A DNA stretch of 64,000 nt from Eleftheria terrae. GTDB taxonomy: Bacteria > Pseudomonadota > Gammaproteobacteria > Burkholderiales > Burkholderiaceae_C. The notes under the pieces are model-generated. The model did not search any database. It was not told where the DNA came from and saw nothing but the letters and a program-made list of their open reading frames with translations. Shown piece by piece: positions 1 through 7,684 of the stretch. The stretch spans positions 4,030,001 to 4,094,000 of the forward strand of contig NZ_CP106951.1 in NCBI RefSeq assembly GCF_030419005.1, read 5' to 3'. Within the stretch, counting starts at the first letter, position 1. Each line of letters begins with the position of its first letter. Position numbers and translations under genes: made by a program.

Positions 1-390
1 GCCGAGGCGCATGCCGAGGCCGACGCCGCACTGCCGGCCGAACTGGAAGCGGCGCTGGCGCGCATCGCCGACGTGGCGATCGGCTTGGCGGTGGGCTTCA
101 TGCTCGAAGGCAGCGGCATGTACAGTGACGGCGCCGAAACGCTGCCGTGCGAAGCCTATGCGAGCGCCGCGACACGCCGCACGCAGGCCACGCTCCGGCA
201 GGCCCTGGCCGGCCTGCCCGAGGCCGAGCGCCAGGTGGTGCAGGAGCACTATTTCGGGCAGCGCCAGTTCACCGACATTGCGGACCAGCTCGGCCTGACC
301 AAGGGCCGGGTGTCGCAGCTGCACCGCCAGGCCCTGCAGCGGCTGCGCGGCGTGCTGGGCGACCACGATGCGGCGGTGTTCGAAGCTTGA
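1..390 (+). CDS. FliA/WhiG-type sigma-70 factor, C-terminal part (cut by window edge)
   Basis: The frame is open from base 1 and ends at a TGA at 388-390, so the N-terminus lies outside the window; about 129 codons are visible. The last 60 residues form a sigma-70 region 4: LPEAERQVVQEHYF followed by a helix-turn-helix (FTDIADQLGLTKGRVSQLHR). The short insert before it, with a sequence like LEGSGMYSDG, is typical of the flagellar FliA group rather than of ECF sigma factors. Region 4 would contact the -35 element. Two TPR genes and a small unknown gene follow on the same strand, so it may direct a specialised secretion or motility regulon, but nothing in view identifies the regulon. Family assignment is good; role is unknown. 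Confidence 0.75.
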   Translation, partial: AEAHAEADAALPAELEAALARIADVAIGLAVGFMLEGSGMYSDGAETLPCEAYASAATRRTQATLRQALAGLPEAERQVVQEHYFGQRQFTDIADQLGLTKGRVSQLHRQALQRLRGVLGDHDAAVFEA

Positions 391-444
391 CGAGCCCGGC
401 GAGACCTGCGCCGGCCCTACGATGATCTTTTGCTTGGCCTATCC

Positions 445-1563
445 ATGACCTCCACTGCCGCTTCCCCACCCCAGCCCTCGCGCACCGACCGACTGGAGCG
501 CCTGGGCCGCTTCCTGGAGACGGATCCGGGCAACCTGGCCCTGCTGCGCGACTACGCCGCCGAGGCGGCACGCGCCGGCGAGCCGGACGCTGCCATTGCC
601 GCGCTGCGCCGCCTGCCTGCTGCCCCGCCGGCCGGCGAGCCGGGCGACAGCCGGCTGCTGGCTGCCTGCCTGCGCGCAGTGGGCCGGCTCGACGAGGCGC
701 AAGCGGTGCTCGGCAGCGCGCTTGCCCACTGGCCCGCCGACGAGGCGCTGGCCATCGAGCAGGCCAAGGCCCTGTTCGCCGGCCGCGAGATGGAAGCGGC
801 GCTGGCTGCCTTGCCGCCGCAGGACCCGGCCGAGCCGCTGCTGGCCGGCGAGGCCTGCTCGCTGCGCCTGCAGCTGCTGCACCACCTCGGGCGGCTGGAC
901 GAGGCGGTCGCCGTCGCCGATGCCTACACCGAGGCGCATCCCGAGGACCCGCGCGTGGCCGCCAGCTCCATCCCCTTGCTGATGGACGTCTATCGCTTCG
1001 ACGAGGCGGTGGCACGTGCACAAGCGCTGCTGGAGGCCGGCATCGAGGCCTACCCGGCCTACGAGGCGCTGGCCGCCGCCGCCCTCGAGCAGGGCGCGGT
1101 GCAGGAAGCGGCGCAGTGGACCGCCCGGGCGCTGCAGGTGCGCCGTGACGACGGCCGCATCTGGCTGGTGGAGGGGCTGGCGCGCCTGCGCGCCGGCCGG
1201 TTCGCCGATGCGCGAGAGGCGTTCGACGAAGCGGTGGCGCTGATGCCCGACCATGCCGGCAGCCACCTCGCGCTGGGCTGGGCCTGGCTGCTGGAGCAGG
1301 ACCTGGCAGTGGCCGACGCCTGCTTCGAGCGGGCGGTGGCGGCCAGCCCGGCCTTCTCGGAAAGCCATGGCAGCCGGGCGGTGGTGGCCGCGCTGCAGGG
1401 GCGGCGCGAGGAGGCGAACGAGCTGAGCCGCAAGGCATTGAAGCTGGATGCAGCCAGCGGCTCGGCCCAGTACGCACGCGCGCTGCTGGCCGGCGCCGAT
1501 CCGGCCGGCATCGTCAAGCTGGCCGAGACGCTGCTGGGCCAGCTGCGCCAGCAGCGCCGCTGA
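445..1563 (+). CDS. TPR-repeat protein
   Basis: A 372-residue soluble protein almost entirely of alanine/leucine-rich helix pairs. Degenerate TPR units recur from about residue 25 to 360 (for example GRFADAREAFDEAVALMPDH and the following ALGWAWLLEQDLAVADACFE). No signal peptide or membrane segment is seen. ATG 445 is preferred over an in-frame TTG at 430. It lies 54 bp after the sigma-factor gene and 36 bp before a second TPR gene, so the three are probably co-transcribed. TPR proteins act as scaffolds or chaperones; the partner cannot be told from sequence. Similar pairs occur near secretion and motility loci, which would fit the neighbouring sigma factor, but that is inference. Confidence 0.7.
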   Translation: MTSTAASPPQPSRTDRLERLGRFLETDPGNLALLRDYAAEAARAGEPDAAIAALRRLPAAPPAGEPGDSRLLAACLRAVGRLDEAQAVLGSALAHWPADEALAIEQAKALFAGREMEAALAALPPQDPAEPLLAGEACSLRLQLLHHLGRLDEAVAVADAYTEAHPEDPRVAASSIPLLMDVYRFDEAVARAQALLEAGIEAYPAYEALAAAALEQGAVQEAAQWTARALQVRRDDGRIWLVEGLARLRAGRFADAREAFDEAVALMPDHAGSHLALGWAWLLEQDLAVADACFERAVAASPAFSESHGSRAVVAALQGRREEANELSRKALKLDAASGSAQYARALLAGADPAGIVKLAETLLGQLRQQRR

Positions 1564-1599
1564 GCCGGCGCACATCCGATGCACAAGGAGAACACAGAC

Positions 1600-2223
1600 A
1601 TGCAGGACACCCACTTGTCGCTGCTCGCGGCGCTGGACGCCGAAGAGCTCTTCCTGCTGGGCGTGCGCGCCAGCCAGGCCAATGACACAGCCGCCGCACT
1701 GGCCTACCTGAAGCAGGCGGTCGCCAAGGCGCCGGAGCATGCGCGGGGGCACTGGTTGCTGGGAGCCGAGTACGCCTCGCTCGGCATGGTGGACCGGGCT
1801 CGCGAGCACTTCGAGCGGTCGGTGGCCCTCGACGGCCAGCTGCCGCTGGCGCGCTTCCAGCTGGGGCTGCTGCGGCTGACCTCGGGCGAGGTCGAGGCGG
1901 CGCAGGAGGTCTGGGCGCCTTTGGACGCCCTGCCCGAGGACGACCCGGTGCGGCTGTTCAAGGATGGCTTGCTGGCCATGGTGCGCGACGAATTCGAGCG
2001 CGCGCTGGAGCTGGTGCGCCGGGCCGTCGCCACGCCCGGCGTGGACGCCGCGCTGCGCCGGGACATGGAGATGGTGCTGGGGCAGATCGAGGCCCAGCGT
2101 GCCGGCCAGGCTCCGGCCGTCGCGGCGGCCGAAGCCGCCGCCGACCCGGTGGACGAAGCGCCTGCCGAAAGCCACCTGGTGCTGTCGGCCTACCAGCGCG
2201 GCTTCGCCGGCAACAGCCACTGA
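1600..2223 (+). CDS. Small TPR-repeat protein
   Basis: A 207-residue TPR protein. ATG 1600 is chosen because AAGGAG lies at 1585-1590 with ideal spacing; an upstream ATG at 1579 would include that Shine-Dalgarno inside the gene. It starts with LSLLAALDAEELFLLGVRA and then shows about four helix pairs (residues 20-165), ending in an acidic, alanine-rich tail. It resembles class II type III secretion chaperones in being a compact TPR, but no diagnostic motif is present. It sits between a longer TPR gene and a small unknown gene, 15 bp upstream of the latter, and is probably in the same operon. Function is not assigned. Confidence 0.65.
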   Translation: MQDTHLSLLAALDAEELFLLGVRASQANDTAAALAYLKQAVAKAPEHARGHWLLGAEYASLGMVDRAREHFERSVALDGQLPLARFQLGLLRLTSGEVEAAQEVWAPLDALPEDDPVRLFKDGLLAMVRDEFERALELVRRAVATPGVDAALRRDMEMVLGQIEAQRAGQAPAVAAAEAAADPVDEAPAESHLVLSAYQRGFAGNSH

Positions 2224-2238
2224 CGCCGGCAGCCACCG

Positions 2239-2625
2239 ATGGTGTCTCCGCTCGACGGCCTGCACCGCCTGGCCCATATCGCCGCGATGGTGCGGCGTGC
2301 CGTGCAGCGGCAGGGCGCTGCGGGCCGGGCCGCTGCGTCAACGCGGCAAGCGGGTGAGTCCGAAGCGGCAGCCGCAGAGCGGCTCACCGTCACCCTGCAG
2401 CGCCGGGTGCGCGAGCTGCGCGGCGATCCGGCCCACCGCCAGCGGCTGGTGGCGCGCATGCTGATCGAATCGGTGCTGCTGGAGGAGTTCGGCCACGACC
2501 TGACCAACGAGGCGGAATTCCAGAACGTGGTGGACGACGTGCTCAAGGCCATCGAGTCGCTGCCGGGCATCGGCACCGAGCTGGATCGCATCGCCGCCCA
2601 GCTGGCCGGCCCTGGCAGCCGCTGA
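2239..2625 (+). CDS. Hypothetical protein, 128 aa
   Basis: Starts at ATG 2239, 15 bp after the TPR gene stop, so probably the last gene of the same operon. The N-terminal 50 residues are low-complexity and Ala/Arg-rich. The C-terminal 75 residues look like a compact helical domain (VRELRGDPAHRQRLVARMLI, then an acidic helix with EEFGHDLTNEAEFQNVVDDV). No signal peptide, membrane span or metal motif. I do not recognise the family. GC-rich codon use matches the neighbours and argues for a real gene; the shadow frame on the other strand has no family resemblance. Confidence 0.55.
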   Translation: MVSPLDGLHRLAHIAAMVRRAVQRQGAAGRAAASTRQAGESEAAAAERLTVTLQRRVRELRGDPAHRQRLVARMLIESVLLEEFGHDLTNEAEFQNVVDDVLKAIESLPGIGTELDRIAAQLAGPGSR

Positions 2626-3032
2626 CAGGACACGGCAGCCCACCGCAACGCTCGCGACAAGCGGTTGATGACGCTGGCAGAGGGGAACAGCGGATCACCT
2701 CCTTCGCCGCTGCGCGCCGGCCGCAGCACCGTCGGCGCTGCCATTGCATTGCTGTCCTTCTTCGCCGCATGCCGTAGCGCGGACGTCGAGCACGAAGGCG
2801 GCGCAGGCCCGTCCCCATCCACGCGCAGAGAGCAGCCTGCCATGCCTTCCCGCGGCCTGAAGCCGGCGGCCCTCGCCGTCCTGCTCCTGGCATGTCGGCC
2901 GGCGCCATGTCGGCGCCCGGTTCGCCGCGTCCTTTGCCACACCTTCCCCCCCTTTTCAGGAGGCCGCCACACCGAGCCGGCCAGTATCATTCGCGCCACG
3001 ACTAACGCATGGATACACGACGGGAGCGCGCC
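2626..3032. other. Intergenic stretch without a supported gene
   Basis: About 400 bp separate the TPR operon from the SPFH gene. The longest plus frame here (2665-3042) is Arg/Pro/Cys-rich, has no family resemblance and would overlap the SPFH start, so it is not called. No terminator with a T-run is visible. The last 35 bp hold the ribosome site (GGGAG) of the SPFH gene. Confidence 0.5.
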
Positions 3033-4073
3033 ATGGCATTGATGGATTTCATCCGCAAACAGTTCATCGACATCATCGAATGGACTGAGTCGGGCGACGG
3101 CGTGCTTGCCTGGCGCTTCCCGGTGGCCGACCGCGAGATCCAGTACGGCGCCTCGCTCACCGTGCGCGAGTCGCAGGTGGCGGTGTTCGTCAACGAAGGG
3201 CAGGTGGCGGACGTCTTCGGCCCCGGCATGCACAAGCTCACCACGCAGACGCTGCCGGTGCTCACCTACCTGAAGAACTGGGACAAGCTGTTCCAGTCGC
3301 CGTTCAAGAGCGACGTCTACTTCTTCAGCACCCGCCAGCAGATCGACCGCCGCTGGGGCACCACCCAGCCGCTGACCATCCGCGACAAGGATTTTGGCGC
3401 GGTGCGCCTGCGCGCCTTCGGCAACTACGCCTTCCGCATTGCCGATGCCAAGCGCTTCCACACCGAGGTCTCGGGCACCCGCGACACCTACACCGTCGAC
3501 GACCTCGACGGCCAGCTGCGCGGGCTGATGCTGCAGCACATCTCCGACGCGGTGGCGCGCAGTGGCGTGCCTTTCCTCGACCTGGCGGCCAACCAGGTGA
3601 TGTTCGCCAACTCGCTGCGCGAGGCGAACCTGGTGGCCTTCGAGGCGCTCGGCCTGCGGCTGGAGGGCGTGACGGTGCAGAACGTCTCGCTGCCCGAGGA
3701 ACTGCAGAAGATCCTCGACCAGAAGATCGGCATGGGCATGGTCGGCGGCGACATGAACAAGTTCATGCAGTACCAGACCGCGCAAGCCATTCCCACCATG
3801 GCCGCCAATCCGGGCAGCGGCATCGCGGGCGATGCGATGGGGCTGGGCGCCGGTGTCGCGCTGGGCCAGGTGATGGCGCAGCAGTTCGGCCAGGGCCTGC
3901 AAGGCGCTGCCCCGGCCGCGGCGCAGCCGGCCGCTGCCCCGGCCGCGCCCGCGATGCGGCCCGAAGAGGTGATCGCCACCCTGGAGAAGCTCGGCGACCT
4001 GCGCTCGCGCGGCATCCTCACCGAAGACGAGTTCTCGGCCAAGAAGGCCGAGCTGCTGAAGAAGCTGGCCTGA
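3033..4073 (+). CDS. SPFH/band-7 protein with C-terminal SHOCT domain
   Basis: A 346-residue protein of the SPFH family sometimes annotated as virion-core-protein-like (relatives of B. subtilis YdjI). ATG 3033 has a GGGAG ribosome site; ATG 3009 is possible. Residues about 25-220 form the SPFH domain (VRESQVAVFVNEGQVADVF at its start; LRGLMLQHISDAVARSGVPF in the helical part). A Gly/Ala/Pro-rich linker follows, and the last 35 residues are a SHOCT motif (LEKLGDLRSRGILTEDEF). There is no obvious transmembrane helix; such proteins assemble on membranes as scaffolds. It begins a run with DUF4178, DUF350, aminopropyltransferase and FAD oxidase genes, an association recurrent in bacteria, so it is likely the membrane platform of that module. 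Confidence 0.85.
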   Translation: MALMDFIRKQFIDIIEWTESGDGVLAWRFPVADREIQYGASLTVRESQVAVFVNEGQVADVFGPGMHKLTTQTLPVLTYLKNWDKLFQSPFKSDVYFFSTRQQIDRRWGTTQPLTIRDKDFGAVRLRAFGNYAFRIADAKRFHTEVSGTRDTYTVDDLDGQLRGLMLQHISDAVARSGVPFLDLAANQVMFANSLREANLVAFEALGLRLEGVTVQNVSLPEELQKILDQKIGMGMVGGDMNKFMQYQTAQAIPTMAANPGSGIAGDAMGLGAGVALGQVMAQQFGQGLQGAAPAAAQPAAAPAAPAMRPEEVIATLEKLGDLRSRGILTEDEFSAKKAELLKKLA

Positions 4074-4186
4074 TCTCCTGGCGCGGCACGGCGGCCGGCG
4101 GCCACGCCGGCCGGCGCCGGGCTGCACGCCATCGATGATGCGGCGCTGTCGGCGCCGGCCCCACCCGATACCTCCAGGCATCCTTC

Positions 4187-5797
4187 TTGGCCACCTCCCC
4201 GACCCCACAGCGCGTGTACCGCGCGATGTGCCCGAACTGCGGCGCGCCGGTCGAATTCCGCTCGGCCGCCTCGGCCAGCGCGGTCTGCAGCTACTGCCGC
4301 AGCACGCTGGCACGCGACGGTGAGGCCCTGCGCCGCATCGGCCAGAGCGCCGAGCTGTTCGATGACCATTCGCCACTGCACCTTGGCTGCAGCGGGCGCT
4401 GGCAAGGGCTGGGCTTCACCCTGGTCGGCCGGCTGCAGTACGGCTATGCCGAAGGCACCTGGAACGAATGGCATGCGCTGTTCGACAACGGCCGCTCCGG
4501 CTGGCTCAGCGAGGACAACGGCCGCTATGTGCTGGCCTTCGACGCCACGCTGGCCGAGACGCTGCCCGGTGCCACCGAACTGGCCGCCGGCCAGCGCCGC
4601 AGCATCGCCGGCCGGGCCTGGGACGTCGCCTCCTGCGTCGAAGCCCGCCTGTTGGCCGCCGAAGGCGAGCTGCCGCAGCCGCCGGTGCAGGGCAGCAGCT
4701 TCACGGTGGCCGACCTGCGCAACGAGCGCGGCGAGGTGGCGACGCTCGACTACCAGCACCCCAGCCGGCCGGCCTGGTCGGTCGGCCGCTCGGTGGCGCT
4801 GGCCGACCTGGCCGTCACCGGCCTGGCCGATGCCGCCGAGAAGACCCTGCGCGCCCGGGCCTCCGAATGTCCCGGCTGCGGTGCGGCGCTGCAGGTCTCG
4901 CTCGCCACCACCCGCTCGGTGGTCTGCGGGCAGTGCAAGACGGTGGTCGATGTGTCGCAGGGCGTGGGCGGCGACCTGGCCCACTACAAGCAGAACAACG
5001 CTGGCGACAGCGGCCTGGAGCCGCTGTTGCCGCTCGGCAGCGTCGGCAAGCTCAAGCTGGGCGCCACCGGCCTGCGCAGCTGGCAGGTGGTGGGCTACCT
5101 GGAGCGCTGCGAGCTGCCCGATGATCCGGACGACGAACAGGTCTTCTGGCGTGAATACCTGCTCTACCATCGCAGCGAAGGCTTCGCCTTCCTGGTCGAT
5201 GCCGAGGACGGCTGGAGCTGGGTCGCCCCGCTCACCGGCTCGCCGCAGGTCAAGGGCCAGACCGCGACCTATGACGGCGTGTCCTACCGGCAGCAGTACC
5301 GCTACGTCGCCAAGACCACCTATGTGCTGGGCGAGTTCTACTGGCAGGTGCGGCGCGACCAGCGCAGCCGCAACACCGACTACGTCAGCGGCAGCCGCCG
5401 CCTGAATTGCGAGCGCACCGATCAGGAAGTGGTCTGGTCGGGCGGCGAGACGCTGGAGGCCAAGGCGATCGCCGCGGCCTTCGGCCTCACCGGCGGTGCC
5501 GCAGCCGCGCTGGAGCGCGACGTCACGCCGGCCGGCGGCTCAGGCCGCGGTTGCCTGGGGCCGATGGTGATCCTGCTGATCATCGTGCTGGTGATCCTGC
5601 TGCTGGTGTTCCTCGCCGTGCGCCATGATCGCGATGATTGCGACAGCGTGCGCCAGACTTATGGCGAAGCCAGCACCGAATACCAGGAGTGCCGGCGCTC
5701 CAGCAGCCGTGGCAGCGGCCGCAGCACCGGCTGGGGCTGGTCGTCCAGCGGCAGCAGCGGCTCGGGCGGCAGCTCCTGGGGAGGCAGCCACAAGTGA
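4187..5797 (+). CDS. DUF4178 zinc-ribbon membrane protein
   Basis: A 536-residue protein read from TTG 4187 (ATG 4226 is the alternative). It carries two zinc ribbons: CPNCGAPVEF...CSYC near residues 14-37 and CPGCGAAL...CGQC near residues 225-250. Each precedes a DUF4178 beta-rich unit (WQGLGFTLVGRLQYGYAEG; later LRSWQVVGYLERCELPDD). One transmembrane helix is seen at about 465-485 (MVILLIIVLVILLLVFLAV), followed by a Ser/Gly/Trp-rich tail, so most of the protein should face the cytoplasm and the tail should cross the membrane. It follows the SPFH gene by 113 bp and precedes the DUF350 gene by 42 bp. DUF4178 has no established biochemical function; genomic linkage to polyamine enzymes is its main clue. 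Confidence 0.85.
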   Translation: MATSPTPQRVYRAMCPNCGAPVEFRSAASASAVCSYCRSTLARDGEALRRIGQSAELFDDHSPLHLGCSGRWQGLGFTLVGRLQYGYAEGTWNEWHALFDNGRSGWLSEDNGRYVLAFDATLAETLPGATELAAGQRRSIAGRAWDVASCVEARLLAAEGELPQPPVQGSSFTVADLRNERGEVATLDYQHPSRPAWSVGRSVALADLAVTGLADAAEKTLRARASECPGCGAALQVSLATTRSVVCGQCKTVVDVSQGVGGDLAHYKQNNAGDSGLEPLLPLGSVGKLKLGATGLRSWQVVGYLERCELPDDPDDEQVFWREYLLYHRSEGFAFLVDAEDGWSWVAPLTGSPQVKGQTATYDGVSYRQQYRYVAKTTYVLGEFYWQVRRDQRSRNTDYVSGSRRLNCERTDQEVVWSGGETLEAKAIAAAFGLTGGAAAALERDVTPAGGSGRGCLGPMVILLIIVLVILLLVFLAVRHDRDDCDSVRQTYGEASTEYQECRRSSSRGSGRSTGWGWSSSGSSGSGGSSWGGSHK

Positions 5798-5839
5798 CGC
5801 ACGCATCCATTACTCATTCACATCTCTGGGAGATCCGCC

Positions 5840-6064
5840 ATGTTGGGCATTGAATGGCTCAAGCCGGCCGTGTTTTTCGGCTCCATGCTGTATGCGCTGA
5901 TCGGCGTGCTGGTCTTCTGGATCAGCTTCATCGTGATCGACAAGCTGACCCCCTATGACCTCTGGGGCGAAATCTGCGAGAAGCGCAACCTGGCGCTGGC
6001 CATCGTGGTGGCGGCCATGTGCCTGGGCATCGCGGTGATCGTCGCCGCCGCCATCTCCAGCTGA
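5840..6064 (+). CDS. DUF350 small membrane protein
   Basis: A 74-residue protein with two transmembrane helices (residues about 10-32, FFGSMLYALIGVLVFWISF, and 50-72, LALAIVVAAMCLGIAVIVAA). Between them lies the charged DUF350 signature (VIDKLTPYDLWGEICEKRN). It is a single DUF350 unit; relatives such as YjfL have two. It lies 42 bp after the DUF4178 gene and just before the aminopropyltransferase gene, so it is in the same operon. DUF350 proteins are repeatedly linked to glutathionylspermidine-synthase-like and aminopropyltransferase genes, suggesting they form the membrane target or channel of a polyamine-linked system. That role is inference. Confidence 0.88.
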   Translation: MLGIEWLKPAVFFGSMLYALIGVLVFWISFIVIDKLTPYDLWGEICEKRNLALAIVVAAMCLGIAVIVAAAISS

Positions 6065-6081
6065 GGCCGGGCGGGGCGGCC

Positions 6082-7668
6082 TTGGAGACGCCGATCGATC
6101 CTGCCGGGGCCGGCGCCGCGCCCGGACTGCGTGCGCGCATGGCACCGGGCGAGCTGGCGCTGCTCGCCTCGGTGTTCGTCGTCGCTGCCTGCGGGCTGGT
6201 CTACGAGCTGGCCGCAGGCGCACTCGCCAGCTACCTGCTCGGCGACTCGGTGCTGCAGTTCTCCACCATCATCGGCACCTACCTGTTCGCGATGGGGCTG
6301 GGTTCCTGGCTGTCGCGCTTTGTCGAGCGGCAGCTGGTGGCGCAGTTCCTGCGCATCGAGCTGCTGGTGGGGCTGATCGGCGGGCTGCTGCCGGCCGGGC
6401 TCTTCATCGCCCACAGCCTGCTGCCGGTGGGCGCGGCGGCCTCGTTCCGGCTGCTGCTGTATGGCCTGGTGCTGGTGGTGGGCGCGCTGGTGGGGCTGGA
6501 GATCCCGCTGGTCATGCGCATCCTCAAGCGCCACTTCAGCGAGCGCTATGCCCTGCGCGAGCTGGTGTCGCAGGTGCTGACCTTCGACTACCTCGGCGCG
6601 CTGGCGGTGGCGCTGGCTTTTCCGCTGCTGCTGGTGCCGCACCTGGGGCTGGTGCGCACGGGGGTGTTCTTCGGCCTGCTCAATACGGCGGTGGCGGTCT
6701 GGACGCTGTGGTTGTTCCGCGCCGAACTGCGGCGTGCCGGCGCCTATGCCGCCGCCTGCGCCGCCGTGCTCGCGGTGCTGGGCGCCGCCATGCTGGGCGC
6801 CGACCATCTCACCTCCTGGACCGAGGACCACTTCTACGGCGACCGCGTCGTGCTGCGCGAGAGCAGCGCCTACCAGCGGGTGGTGGTCACATCCGGCCCG
6901 GCCGGCGTGCGGCTCTTCCTCAACGGCAACCTGCAGTTTCACTCGCGTGACGAGTACCGCTACCACGAGGCCCTGGTGCACCCCGCCATGGCCGCCCACG
7001 GCGCGCCCCGGCGCGTACTGGTGCTGGGCGGTGGCGACGGGCTGGCGGTGCGCGAGGTGCTGCGCTACCCGAGCGTCGAGAAGGTGACGCTGGTCGACCT
7101 GGACGCCCACGTGACCCGGCTGTTCCGCGAGCAGCCGATGCTGCGCGCGCTCAACCGCGACGCCTTCCATTCGCCCAAGGTCGAGGTCGTCAACGCCGAT
7201 GCCTTCCAGTGGCTGGAGCAGGCCCACGAGCCCTTCGACGTCATCATCATCGACTTTCCCGACCCCAGCAATTTCTCGCTGGGCAAGCTCTACACCACCA
7301 CCTTCTACCAGCGGGTGGACCAGGCGCTGGCGGCCGGTGGCTACCTGGTGGTGCAGACCACCTCGCCGCTGGTGGCGCGCGAGAGCTTCTGGACCGTGGC
7401 CACCACGCTGGAGGCGGTCGGCTTCTCGGTGACGGCCTACCACACCCTGGTGCCCAGCTTCGGCGAATGGGGCTTCACCCTGGCCGGCCACCGGCCCTGG
7501 CGCATGCCGCAGGCGCTGCCGCCGGGGTTGCGCTTCCTCACGCTGCAGGGCCTGCCGTCGATGCTGTACTTCCCGCCCGACATGGCGCGCGTGCCGACCC
7601 AGGTGAACCGCCTGTCCAACCAGGTGCTGGTGCACAGCTTCGAGCGCGAATGGGGCCAACTGCAGTGA
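6082..7668 (+). CDS. Membrane-fused polyamine aminopropyltransferase (spermidine-synthase-like)
   Basis: About 528 residues if read from TTG 6082; ATG 6139 would give 509. The N-terminal half has seven or so transmembrane helices (starting LALLASVFVVAACGLVYELA). The C-terminal half is a spermidine-synthase-type Rossmann methyltransferase fold: VLVLGGGDGLAVREVLRY is the nucleotide-binding glycine loop, VTLVDLDAHV carries the acidic ribose-binding residue, and IIIDFPDPSNF replaces the DSSDP catalytic loop of SpeE. Classical SpeE moves an aminopropyl group from decarboxylated SAM to putrescine; the altered loop and the membrane half suggest another acceptor near the membrane. speD, which makes the donor, lies about 1.7 kb downstream on the opposite strand. 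Confidence 0.88.
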   Translation: METPIDPAGAGAAPGLRARMAPGELALLASVFVVAACGLVYELAAGALASYLLGDSVLQFSTIIGTYLFAMGLGSWLSRFVERQLVAQFLRIELLVGLIGGLLPAGLFIAHSLLPVGAAASFRLLLYGLVLVVGALVGLEIPLVMRILKRHFSERYALRELVSQVLTFDYLGALAVALAFPLLLVPHLGLVRTGVFFGLLNTAVAVWTLWLFRAELRRAGAYAAACAAVLAVLGAAMLGADHLTSWTEDHFYGDRVVLRESSAYQRVVVTSGPAGVRLFLNGNLQFHSRDEYRYHEALVHPAMAAHGAPRRVLVLGGGDGLAVREVLRYPSVEKVTLVDLDAHVTRLFREQPMLRALNRDAFHSPKVEVVNADAFQWLEQAHEPFDVIIIDFPDPSNFSLGKLYTTTFYQRVDQALAAGGYLVVQTTSPLVARESFWTVATTLEAVGFSVTAYHTLVPSFGEWGFTLAGHRPWRMPQALPPGLRFLTLQGLPSMLYFPPDMARVPTQVNRLSNQVLVHSFEREWGQLQ

Positions 7669-7684
7669 GCCGGACGCAAGCGCC

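Noticed and set aside
2665..3042. Plus-strand open frame of 125 codons before the SPFH gene
   Set aside because: Arg/Pro/Cys-rich composition, no ribosome site, no family resemblance, and overlap with the SPFH start.
2190..4376. Very long minus-strand open frame across the SPFH gene
   Set aside because: It is antisense to a clear SPFH protein and is explained by high GC content; residues are His/Gln/Arg-rich as expected for a shadow frame.
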